NCBI GenBank assembly: GCA_963975265.1
Contig: CAXBGT010000054.1
Coordinates: forward strand, 1-25,424
Direction of reading: 5' to 3'
From: CAJXUU01 sp963975265
GTDB taxonomy: Bacteria; Bacteroidota; Bacteroidia; Chitinophagales; Saprospiraceae
Length of the DNA stretch: 25,424 nucleotides
The notes under the pieces are model-generated. The model did no database searches and was not told where the DNA came from. It worked only from the letters and a program-made list of their open reading frames with translations. Every line of letters begins with the position of its first letter. Position 1 is the stretch's first letter. Shown here in pieces: positions 1 through 7,343 of the stretch. The position numbers and the translations under genes were made by a program.

Positions 1-6
1 AGGGAC

Positions 7-813
7 ATGACATTTGAGGAAACATTAAAAACAAAATTAATAGATCACTTTGACAAGAGAGAAATAGATTACTTTATTCGAGTGTTTACTGAAGATATGC
101 CAATACTTGAAGATGCAGATGCAGATGAATGGAAATCCATCGCTGAGCGTCTCATTGATCAAGAACCTATTCAGTACATCACTGGACTAGCTCCATTTTA
201 TGGCTATTTTTTTCAAGTGAATCCTAGTGTGCTTATCCCTCGACCAGAAACAGAGGAATTGGTTTACTTGATTCATGATTTCATAAAAAAGACTAAGTTA
301 GATACTCCTAAAATATTAGATATTGGCAGTGGCTCTGGATGTATTCCCATTACACTTAGTTTATTGAATACGGATGCAGAGATAACCTCAATAGATGTAA
401 GCGAAGAAGCACTAGTAGTTGCTAAGTCTAATAATTCAAAACTCGGCAGTAAGGTGAATTTTAAAAAGGTAGATATATTAAAAGAAGACCATTGGAGAAA
501 AATATCTGGAAAATTTGACATAATAGTCTCTAATCCACCTTACATACCTAATAAAGAAAAATCTTTGATGTCTGCCAATGTTCTAGATCATGAGCCACAT
601 ATAGCTCTTTTTGTAGAGGATCAAAATCCACTTATATTTTACAACAAGATTCATAACTTTGCTGCTAATTTTCTCAAAGCCAATGGGACAGTATTCTTGG
701 AATGCAATGAATTCAATGCACAAGAAGTAAAAGAAATTTATAGATCTCAATACTCAGCTGAGATAATAAATGATATGCAAGGAAAAGAAAGGATGGTTAT
801 TGCAAGAAAATAG
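7..813 (+). CDS. prmC: Peptide chain release factor N5-glutamine methyltransferase PrmC
   Basis: PrmC (HemK) is a cytoplasmic enzyme that methylates the glutamine of the GGQ motif in release factors RF1 and RF2, using S-adenosylmethionine. The 268-residue product is the usual family length. It shows the N-terminal helical region, the family segment LIPRPETEEL (residues 76-85), the SAM-binding loop GSGSGC (107-112) and the NPPY catalytic/substrate motif (176-179), followed by the HEPHIALF segment (195-202) typical of PrmC rather than other N6/N5 methyltransferases. The ATG lies only six bases into the window, preceded by AGGGAC, so an upstream operon partner cannot be seen. The next gene on the same strand is 59 bases downstream, so co-transcription is possible but not shown. 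Confidence 0.96.
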   Translation: MTFEETLKTKLIDHFDKREIDYFIRVFTEDMPILEDADADEWKSIAERLIDQEPIQYITGLAPFYGYFFQVNPSVLIPRPETEELVYLIHDFIKKTKLDTPKILDIGSGSGCIPITLSLLNTDAEITSIDVSEEALVVAKSNNSKLGSKVNFKKVDILKEDHWRKISGKFDIIVSNPPYIPNKEKSLMSANVLDHEPHIALFVEDQNPLIFYNKIHNFAANFLKANGTVFLECNEFNAQEVKEIYRSQYSAEIINDMQGKERMVIARK

Positions 814-872
814 TAGTGAATATTCATTGAGAGTAAGATGATTTAATAATTTGTACAGGGTAAAGAATTAGC

Positions 873-1697
873 ATGAATTGGAAACTTGTATGTAGCGATA
901 TTGATGGCACACTTTTAAATAAAGATCGTCAACTTTCACAGAGAACAATAGAAGTTCTGAAAAGGATAAAGGATATAATCCCACTTGTCTTGATATCTTC
1001 TAGAATGCCTAAGGCTATGCGTCATTTACAAAAGGAGTTGGACATTCTTTCACATCCTTTGATTGCATTTAATGGTGGATTAGTGTTAGATTATTCTAGA
1101 GGAGAGCCAAAAGTTTTATCATCGATAGAGATTCCAGTGAATATTGCGGAACTGGTTATTAAATTTTCAAAAGACACTTCAATTCATACAAGCTTATATC
1201 ATAGTGATGAATGGTATGTTGCAGAATTAGATTATTGGGCAAAAAGAGAGATGAATAATACCAAAGTCCATCCTGAAGTGGCTGATTTGCAAAGTATATG
1301 TGAACAATGGAAAACTGATAATAGAGGTGCTCACAAAATCATGTGTATGGGGGAGGTATCAGATATACAGTTATTGTACAATTATTTGAACAAACATCAT
1401 TCTGAGACTATCCATGTTTATAGATCAAAGGATACTTATATTGAAATAGCGAGTAAAGAGATCTCTAAATTATCAGCTCTTGATCTTCTATTAGATCATT
1501 CCTATGACATCAATCTATCCGAAGTTGTCGCATTTGGTGATAATTACAATGACGAAGAGATGATCGGTGGAGTAGGTCTGGGTGTTGCAGTTGCTAATGC
1601 CAGAGAAGAAGTCAAAGCTGTATGCAATGCAGTTACAAAAAGCAACAAGGAAGATGGGGTTGCTTTTTTTTTGGAAGGATTATTGGGTGCAAAATAG
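873..1697 (+). CDS. Cof-type HAD-IIB family phosphatase
   Basis: This is a soluble haloacid dehalogenase-type hydrolase of the Cof/IIB subgroup, which generally dephosphorylates sugar phosphates, phospholipid heads or nucleotide-like metabolites. The substrate cannot be read from sequence. All four HAD motifs are visible: DIDGT (D9 nucleophile, D11 acid/base), SSR (42-44), a lysine at 199 in the ISKL segment typical of Cof proteins, and GDNYNDEEM (222-230) with metal-binding aspartates. The region between motifs II and III is about 150 residues, which fits a type IIB cap. A run of nine T bases lies at 1664-1672, in the codons for AFFL near the C-terminus; the frame is intact. It follows prmC on the same strand. 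Confidence 0.93.
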   Translation: MNWKLVCSDIDGTLLNKDRQLSQRTIEVLKRIKDIIPLVLISSRMPKAMRHLQKELDILSHPLIAFNGGLVLDYSRGEPKVLSSIEIPVNIAELVIKFSKDTSIHTSLYHSDEWYVAELDYWAKREMNNTKVHPEVADLQSICEQWKTDNRGAHKIMCMGEVSDIQLLYNYLNKHHSETIHVYRSKDTYIEIASKEISKLSALDLLLDHSYDINLSEVVAFGDNYNDEEMIGGVGLGVAVANAREEVKAVCNAVTKSNKEDGVAFFLEGLLGAK

Positions 1698-1783
1698 TTA
1701 GGAGTTTTACCATAAATTTGAAGTCTACTTACTATATGTCAGCATCAGAAAATGATTTAGCAAATTAAACAAATCAATCAATT

Positions 1784-2653
1784 TCATTTACTCAAGTCCA
1801 AAAATACACCAACAGAGTATGATGGTGCAGCAGCGATAATCTTACCTCTGAATGCCGAAGCAAACGAAGCAGATATACCAAATTGTTTAGTGATATAGAA
1901 CGCAGCTTCGAGTCCATAACTCGTATATTCAGCTCTATCTGCAAATATACTTGTATTGCCTGTGCTTTCTTCGCTGCCATTATTGAAGGATTCTACACCA
2001 TTAAGCCTAGCGATTAGCCATAGTTTTTGATTGAATAATCCAGCTCCAACTTCTCCTCCATATTTGAATTCTTCTGAGAATCCGTTTGTCCGATTGTTTA
2101 TTCCTGCAAAAGTTGAGAAATATGCATTTGTTTTTCCGATTTTAAATCCTGTTCCTGCATCTATTTGGATAGATTGGTTGAATTCCCCGTCTCCTGTTTG
2201 TAGTGTTCCTCTTTCCCCTTTACCAGTTATTCCTGTCGGCAGTCCTAGCGTTAATGTTGCCGAAATCGGAAATTTAGCCCCAGATGCAGTCAGTCCATAT
2301 TTGAATGACACATCGACATCTCCTATTGAATTAACTGCTTCGCCAGGTTGAACCGTATCTCCGGTTGTTCCGGAAACTTCATTGTTGTAAAGACTTCTAC
2401 TGAATAAAGGAGCATACAAAATAGCAGTAAATCGATCACTTAATCCATATTCTCCGTAGAATGAAGTATTGTAGATGCCGGAAGTGATATTAGGATCCAA
2501 TTCTCCTGAATCTGTGTAGTGCTTATCATATGTGATCCACCATTCTGATAATTTGAAGTAACCTATACCTTTTTTTTGTGTCCATGGACCTCCCGCAAAT
2601 GATGCTGATATGAATATAGTTGATGCAAAGAATATGTTGATTAGATTTTTCAT
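1784..2653 (-). CDS. Putative outer-membrane beta-barrel protein
   Basis: A 289-residue protein with a clear Sec signal peptide: basic MKN, a hydrophobic stretch and ASFA before GGPW, with cleavage predicted near residue 20. The mature part is made of alternating hydrophobic and polar strands rich in Gly, Tyr, Phe and Thr, such as GYFKLSEWW and YGLTASGAKFPISATLTLGL, and ends in SVGVFLDLSK. This is the pattern of a 12- to 14-strand outer-membrane barrel, possibly of the broad family annotated as transporter or MetA-pathway phenol-degradation-like proteins. The family placement is inference and no substrate is suggested. It begins 27 bases after the stop of the lipoprotein gene upstream on the same strand, so the two are probably one operon. 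It converges with the HAD gene, 86 bases away. Confidence 0.7.
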   Translation of the reverse strand: MKNLINIFFASTIFISASFAGGPWTQKKGIGYFKLSEWWITYDKHYTDSGELDPNITSGIYNTSFYGEYGLSDRFTAILYAPLFSRSLYNNEVSGTTGDTVQPGEAVNSIGDVDVSFKYGLTASGAKFPISATLTLGLPTGITGKGERGTLQTGDGEFNQSIQIDAGTGFKIGKTNAYFSTFAGINNRTNGFSEEFKYGGEVGAGLFNQKLWLIARLNGVESFNNGSEESTGNTSIFADRAEYTSYGLEAAFYITKQFGISASFASAFRGKIIAAAPSYSVGVFLDLSK

Positions 2654-2680
2654 TTTTTGTTCTTTTTGATTTATGGATGG

Positions 2681-3355
2681 TTATTTTATTTCTCCGTCAC
2701 CTACTTTTACGTTGAAGGGTTTACAGAAGTAGAGTATGTGGCTGTATTCATTGATGCCGATTCCATCTATTTCATAAGTATGTGCGCCACTGAATGTTTC
2801 TACTGCTCCGATTTCATAAGCATTTGAAGTCGTAGATATGTTATTAGTGAGGTAGACAAATAGTCCTGGCAGGGAAGTAGATGCTGAGTAGTTCTCGGCA
2901 ATTGAAATTATAAGCTTTCCGCTTTCTTCTGATATCTCAAAATCTCCTTCTAGCACATAAGAACTTGTAGTGGCTATTCTTCCTGACTTAGCTGTAGGTA
3001 CTTCAACTAACACTTCTCCTATATTCACTTCAAAAGACTCAGAGGTATTCACAGCCGCAGATGTATATGATACTGTAATTGTAACCGCTCCTTTTACGAT
3101 AGCAGTAGCAAGTCCACTTTGATCGACCATTAGCAAAGATTCATTAGAACTAGACCAGGTAGGATTTATGTTTTCTCGTTGTCCAACATTATTAAAGTAC
3201 GCAAAATCAAATTGAAATTGTGATCCTACTATAATAGTATCTGGAGTCGTAGTGATCCTAATCGTTGGCTCTACAAAATCATCATTTATATCATCCTTGA
3301 TACAACTTGTAAATAATAAGGTGATTATGCTGAATAAGAATAGTAAGTTTTTCAT
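2681..3355 (-). CDS. Lipoprotein with a Big2-like Ig domain
   Basis: A 224-residue predicted lipoprotein. The N-terminus MKNLLFLFSIITLLFTSC ends in a lipobox with the modified cysteine at residue 18, followed by an acidic linker (IKDDINDD). Residues about 30-112 look like a bacterial Ig-like (Big2) domain: a TTTPDTIIVGSQFQF strand, PTWSSSNESLLMVD, then SGLATAIVKGAVTITVSY, the usual W-SS-...-V-...-G-A-KG-TITV order. The remaining 110 residues are beta-rich and unrecognised. It is first in a likely two-gene operon with the beta-barrel protein that starts 27 bases downstream, so it may be a surface-exposed or periplasmic partner of that barrel (inference). No promoter of the TAnnTTTG type is visible just upstream. 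Confidence 0.8.
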   Translation of the reverse strand: MKNLLFLFSIITLLFTSCIKDDINDDFVEPTIRITTTPDTIIVGSQFQFDFAYFNNVGQRENINPTWSSSNESLLMVDQSGLATAIVKGAVTITVSYTSAAVNTSESFEVNIGEVLVEVPTAKSGRIATTSSYVLEGDFEISEESGKLIISIAENYSASTSLPGLFVYLTNNISTTSNAYEIGAVETFSGAHTYEIDGIGINEYSHILYFCKPFNVKVGDGEIK

Positions 3356-3525
3356 GTTTCTTATGTTTATATTTTAATTCGACTTCTTTCGCTTACCTAT
3401 ACTGTTAAGGGCCCTTTTTGGTTGCTTTTGTAAGTGTTAAGTAAAGCTTGTGGTTTGGTTTTTATCAGTGAAACTCTGTTTTTAAAAATAGTGAAGCTGC
3501 TCAATCAAAATAGATAGTTGAAATA

Positions 3526-3543
3526 ATCCCGCTTTCGCGGGAT
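3526..3543. repeat. Perfect 7-bp hairpin, ATCCCGC/GCGGGAT
   Basis: Left arm ATCCCGC (3526-3532), loop TTTC (3533-3536), right arm GCGGGAT (3537-3543). There is no T tract on either side, so it is not a canonical intrinsic terminator. It is followed by two further weak hairpins within 70 bases, which makes a structured transcript or a short dispersed repeat the likelier readings. Confidence 0.6.
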
Positions 3544-3780
3544 ATTAGGCCGGATACCTTGATACGCGCATCGATTTTTCAGGGTACAAGGCTTGCAATG
3601 GCGTAATACCATTTATTTCATTTAAGCTACAAATGTGAGCAAATTATTACAGTGGTTGATGGGACAATGGATATACGTTAAGCATACGATTTTGGACTCC
3701 ATTTTGTAAGAAAAGAGTTGCGTTATAATGCTATAGATGTTGACACCTTTTAGATGTTTAACTCAATCTCGGACTTTCTC

Positions 3781-3898
3781 TTCAAAGAGAAATGGGGATG
3801 GTAGGGGCTCAGCGCAGTCAAAATCAAAGTAGCACTATCAGAGAATTCTTGTGTGGTTCATATCGGATAAGCTAGAACGTAACACCTTTCTCTTTGAA
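3781..3898. repeat. 12-bp perfect inverted repeat flanking 94 bases
   Basis: TTCAAAGAGAAA at 3781-3792 is the exact reverse complement of TTTCTCTTTGAA at 3887-3898. The arms stop matching immediately outside and inside, so they are discrete. They enclose 94 bases with no open frame of note. The layout would suit the closing stem of a structured RNA of about 118 nt or the ends of a very small non-autonomous element. No target-site duplication is evident. Confidence 0.55.
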
Positions 3899-3937
3899 TT
3901 ATAGAAAACAGTTTTGTGCTTTCAGCAATGGATAATT

Positions 3938-4162
3938 TCATTGAGCAGAAACGAAGTAGGAAAGAATCGGGTAGAGATGGATTTCTAGATTCAAACGTAA
4001 TGCATCTAAATCAAAAATCGGCTTTAGGTTAGTATATGCCTTTGTGTCTTTTGTACAGATATTTATATTCCTATCCGTGCAATTTGGACATTCAAATTGG
4101 AAGTGTATATTTTGTCTTGAACTAGATATCCATTTTGATCTATCCTTATATGGGATCTGCAT
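3938..4162 (-). CDS. Doubtful 74-residue hypothetical protein
   Basis: An ATG-initiated frame of 74 codons with one CPNC pair (residues 31-34), as in half of a zinc ribbon, but no second pair of the right spacing and no recognised domain. It starts inside a palindrome CTGCAT-T-ATGCAG (4157-4169). Just upstream on the same strand is a 19-codon frame from about 4230, reading MLCQVITNSEEEKWVILKQ. Both lie downstream of the aminopeptidase stop and could be remnants of a decayed gene. It may well be a chance frame in unconstrained DNA. Confidence 0.2.
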   Translation of the reverse strand: MQIPYKDRSKWISSSRQNIHFQFECPNCTDRNINICTKDTKAYTNLKPIFDLDALRLNLEIHLYPILSYFVSAQ

Positions 4163-4255
4163 TATGCAGTTACTGCTTTAGTATCACCCATTTTTCTTCT
4201 TCAGAATTAGTAATTACTTGACATAGCATGATAATTTATTAAATGAAGATATTCA

Positions 4256-5599
4256 TTACGGCATCGGCGAATCCCCACCCAACATCTCAACACCGCTATC
4301 CGTAACCAAGAAATCATCCTCAATCCGAATACCACCAAGGCTTCTCTTCTTGTTCAGCATTTCATAATTAATAAAATCACTAAATTTCCCTTCAGCTTCG
4401 AACTTATCGATTAATTCTGGAATGAAATAAATACCCGGCTCAATGGTGATTACATTGCCAACCTCTAGTTCTTTTCCAAGACGAAGAGATTTAAGTCCAA
4501 ACTGTGTGGACTTCTGAAGCGTATCACTGTATCCTATGTGTTGTTCTCCGAAATTCTCCATGTCATGGACATCAAGTCCCATAACATGACCTAAACCATG
4601 TTGGAAGAACATGGCATGAGCACCTTCTTTTACAGCTGATTCAGTATCACCTTTCATAAGACCAATATTTTTCAACCCGTCAACTAGTACCTTGGCAGTA
4701 TGTAAGTGAACATCAAGATATCGTTTTCCAGCTCTAGCTTCTTTTACACCTTCTTTGTACATGAGATGGACGAGATCATATATTTCTTGTTGTTCTGGAG
4801 TGAATATTCCCGATGCTGGTGTGGTTCGTGTGATATCTCCACAGTATCCGCTCTCTATTTCGATTCCACCATCGACAAGAACTAGATCACCTACCTCTAT
4901 TTTATGGCCATGGTAGTGATTGTGTAAGGTCTGCCCATTTTTGGTAAGGATTGGTGGGAAGGACCATCTGGTATTGTGATCATGGGCATATTTACTCGCA
5001 ATGGCTACCAATTCATATTCATAAATACCGGGTTTGATGTGTTTGATTACTTCCGCATGCATTCCTTTACTTAGGGTTACCGCTTTTTGTAATTCATTTA
5101 CCTCCTCTTCAGTTTTTATTGATCGTTGGCTATTTACAGCTTTGATCAATTCTACAGAGTGGTTCAGTTGATTCTTACCGAGCAATGCTCTAAATTTCAA
5201 TTCTTGGCTTGCCCTATACGGAGGTAAATGATGGACTTCTGATCTTAGGTGCTTTTTTAAGTCTGCATATGGATATACTTTTGATATTCCTACCTGCGCA
5301 CCTAACTCTTTCATTGATGGTTGAGGACCTGTCCATATGACCATGTCTATCGATACATCATCCGCGAATAGCTTGGTAGTTCCTTCGTTGACATCCATCA
5401 CTATAGCGATGTTAGGGATGCTCAATGCTCCATAATAGAGTAGGGTACTGTCTTGCCTATATGGGTTTAAATTATCAGCAAAATTGATGGAAGATTCGTC
5501 ATTTGCAATGAGTAGTACTTGTCCACTGCTCATTTTTGAAATCAACGTATTTCTTCTTTCTATATAAGTTTGTGCTGAAAAAGGTATATGTATTGCCAT
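4256..5599 (-). CDS. pepP: Xaa-Pro aminopeptidase (M24B family)
   Basis: A cytoplasmic dinuclear metallopeptidase that removes the N-terminal residue from peptides with proline in second position. Residues 1 to about 130 form the aminopeptidase-P N-terminal domain; the pita-bread catalytic domain follows. The five metal ligands are all present: D243 (LVDGG), D255 (GDITRT), H338 (HGLGH), E387 (TIEPGIY) and E427 (GGIRIEDD). H227 or H229 of the HNHYHGH segment and H345 fit the conserved accessory histidines. At 447 residues it has the usual bacterial length. It starts 39 bases after the stop of the 537-residue choice-of-anchor B gene on the same strand, so it may be read through from that gene. 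The catalytic call is secure; the symbol is by family. Confidence 0.94.
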   Translation of the reverse strand: MAIHIPFSAQTYIERRNTLISKMSSGQVLLIANDESSINFADNLNPYRQDSTLLYYGALSIPNIAIVMDVNEGTTKLFADDVSIDMVIWTGPQPSMKELGAQVGISKVYPYADLKKHLRSEVHHLPPYRASQELKFRALLGKNQLNHSVELIKAVNSQRSIKTEEEVNELQKAVTLSKGMHAEVIKHIKPGIYEYELVAIASKYAHDHNTRWSFPPILTKNGQTLHNHYHGHKIEVGDLVLVDGGIEIESGYCGDITRTTPASGIFTPEQQEIYDLVHLMYKEGVKEARAGKRYLDVHLHTAKVLVDGLKNIGLMKGDTESAVKEGAHAMFFQHGLGHVMGLDVHDMENFGEQHIGYSDTLQKSTQFGLKSLRLGKELEVGNVITIEPGIYFIPELIDKFEAEGKFSDFINYEMLNKKRSLGGIRIEDDFLVTDSGVEMLGGDSPMP

Positions 5600-5638
5600 T
5601 ATTTATTTTTTAATTGAAGTACAGAAAAGAAACTAGAA

Positions 5639-7252
5639 TCACTTCTTTATGAACGATATCGTTTTTGAATAGCCTTCGTCTGTATTTAATCTTGTCATAT
5701 ATTTTCCTGTTGGAAATACAGATATATCAATTTGGTTGTTCTGATTTATTAATTTTTGAGCGAGTACTAATTTTCCTTGATTATTGTAGATTTCTACAGA
5801 CATGTTTGAGAAGTCTTTTGAAGGTAGATCGATTGTGATGTGATCATTAGCGGGATTAGGTGAAATTGAATAATCAATATCCAAAATTTCATCAATCCCT
5901 ACAATAGAAGTAAGTTCTACGTCCAAAATTTGAATTTCACCACTTTCAAAAACAGCTGTAGTCGTCAATACGTCGTAGAATTCTTTTGTGAATTGAACCG
6001 CATACTCTCCTTCGAGTGCGTGTCCTGATGAGTAGTATCCTATTGTATTTGTAGAAGCCTCTACAAATTCATCTGATATTATCTTGATCTCCACATTAGG
6101 AATCTCGAAACCATTGACGGCATCCTTTACCGTACCTTCTATATACGATGCTCTTTGATAGCCTTGTTCTCCATTATTATCTATAGGCCTGAATACAAAT
6201 AACCCATTCCATCTATCACTTCCTAATATCAGTCCTGATGGCAAAAATGGAAAAGCTCCCCATAATCCACCACTGCCAGATTCTATTTCCAATTCGGTAT
6301 CATAGGCAGCTACTTTAATAAGATTTTCTGGATCATGTGCGTCTATTATGACCAGGCCATCCGTGTTCCAGCTGGTTACTAAAAATCCACTGTCATAATG
6401 CACATTATGAGGAATTAGTCCAGTATTTTTTGTCTCGAATGGTTGAAATCGATCTAGAAAAGTAATATTGGTTGGATCTGAAACATCATATGATTCTACC
6501 CAAGCATCAGGTCGCTCATCCGTTGTGAATAAAATGTTTTCATCGTCAGATAACCATGCATTATGAGAAAAATTCATAATAGTAGCTTCACTGCCCAGAA
6601 GAATAGGTAAACTTTTATCTGTTATATCGTAAATGGAAAATACACCGCTATTGATGTCAGAAGTATACATCTTATTATTCTTGACAAAAACATCATGAGC
6701 GTAGTCAAAATCTTGTGCCCCTATATAAGCGGGAGATTTCTTATCTGTTTTTAAGTCGAAGAAGAGAACACCACCGTTAGATATGTTACTTCCGGCTAGA
6801 TAACAGATGCCGTCATCTTCATCAATAAAAATATTGTGAATGGTATTTAGCGTGTCGGCGTCAACGCCTAATTCGATAAAAGGGCGAAAATTTGATGCAG
6901 CTATTTGATCTGGAGCGAGTGACATATCAATAACTAAGATTCCTTCTTTATCTCTCTCTGCAGATACATAAATATGATCTTCATAGCTTTTAATATCTCT
7001 CCAAATACTGGATGGGCCATCAAACGATGTCAAAAAGACGGGGTTTCCTGGATCTTCTAGAGACCAAATAGAAGTCCTCGTTAAAGATCCCATAATGGCA
7101 TATTCTACGCCTGCACTATCCACATAGCCCCATATATCATTTACTCTTTCGTCATGGGATACATTGGCTACTACCTCAAGATTGAAATTTTTTTGAGCAG
7201 AATTTGTAGCTAATACGGAAAAGAGAAAAGTGAATAAAAAGAGATATTTCAT
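5639..7252 (-). CDS. Choice-of-anchor B family protein with T9SS sorting domain
   Basis: A secreted or cell-surface protein of 537 residues. It has a signal peptide (1-19, ending NSAQ), then about 340 residues of LVIVD-type beta-propeller repeats characteristic of the choice-of-anchor B family, with blade phrases such as GILVIDMS, GVLFFDLKT, GVFSIYDIT and GLVIIDAHDP. Next is a CarboxypepD-like regulatory domain (about 366-448), then a T9SS type A sorting domain (about 460-537) with ISPNPANDHITIDL, the GK turn and a final SKTISFIKK. It aligns almost without gaps to the first 340 residues of the 804-residue protein encoded immediately upstream, well over half identical by eye near the N-terminus. 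Conserved histidines H139, H186, H230, H282 and H285 recur once per blade. Function is unknown. A strong terminator separates it from its paralogue, so it probably has its own promoter. Confidence 0.88.
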   Translation of the reverse strand: MKYLFLFTFLFSVLATNSAQKNFNLEVVANVSHDERVNDIWGYVDSAGVEYAIMGSLTRTSIWSLEDPGNPVFLTSFDGPSSIWRDIKSYEDHIYVSAERDKEGILVIDMSLAPDQIAASNFRPFIELGVDADTLNTIHNIFIDEDDGICYLAGSNISNGGVLFFDLKTDKKSPAYIGAQDFDYAHDVFVKNNKMYTSDINSGVFSIYDITDKSLPILLGSEATIMNFSHNAWLSDDENILFTTDERPDAWVESYDVSDPTNITFLDRFQPFETKNTGLIPHNVHYDSGFLVTSWNTDGLVIIDAHDPENLIKVAAYDTELEIESGSGGLWGAFPFLPSGLILGSDRWNGLFVFRPIDNNGEQGYQRASYIEGTVKDAVNGFEIPNVEIKIISDEFVEASTNTIGYYSSGHALEGEYAVQFTKEFYDVLTTTAVFESGEIQILDVELTSIVGIDEILDIDYSISPNPANDHITIDLPSKDFSNMSVEIYNNQGKLVLAQKLINQNNQIDISVFPTGKYMTRLNTDEGYSKTISFIKK

Positions 7253-7283
7253 TATTATATATTTAATACGATCGTTAAGTAAC

Positions 7284-7320
7284 GAAAAATCGGCAATATC
7301 TAACTAAAGATATTGCCGAT
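7284..7320 (-). terminator. Intrinsic terminator of the 804-residue protein gene
   Basis: The arms ATCGGCAATATCT (7289-7301) and AGATATTGCCGAT (7308-7320) form a perfect 13-bp stem with a 6-base loop. On the minus strand the stem is followed at once by a T tract (TTTTT, complement of 7284-7289) and then CGTTAC. It lies 23 bases past the stop codon of the gene at 7344-9758. The plus-strand side has no T tract, so it acts on the minus strand. It isolates the two paralogues transcriptionally, at least in part. Confidence 0.9.
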
Positions 7321-7343
7321 GATTTATTAACTGAGCTGAATTA

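Larger units (their letters stand above)
3356..4255. other. 900-base gene-poor region with inverted repeats
   Basis: No convincing protein gene lies here. The stretch between the lipoprotein gene and the aminopeptidase gene holds a 10-base palindrome AAGGGCCCTT (3408-3417), a 7-bp hairpin (3526-3543), an imperfect stem pairing CCTTGATAC with GTACAAGG (about 3557-3592), a small AATGG/CCATT hairpin (3597-3613), a 12-bp inverted repeat (3781-3898) and a weak 74-codon frame. The segment 3521-3600 is about 48% GC by count, well above the surrounding AT-rich DNA. It could hold a structured RNA, a decayed mobile element or unexpressed debris. None of the common RNAs (tmRNA, RNase P, SRP, 6S) was recognised. 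Confidence 0.5.

Noticed and set aside
1664..1672. T9 run in the HAD gene as a programmed frameshift site
   Set aside because: The frame is intact through all HAD motifs and the C-terminus has a normal length, so nothing requires slippage.
2031..2351. Plus-strand frame of 106 codons opposite the beta-barrel gene
   Set aside because: It is the complement of a gene with signal peptide and barrel pattern; its proline-rich product is a typical antisense shadow.
3408..3417. AAGGGCCCTT followed by Ts, as a terminator
   Set aside because: A 10-base palindrome without a loop cannot form a usable hairpin, and no gene ends just before it on the plus strand.
3541..3620. tmRNA, RNase P, SRP or group II intron fragment
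   Set aside because: None of their conserved core sequences could be found.
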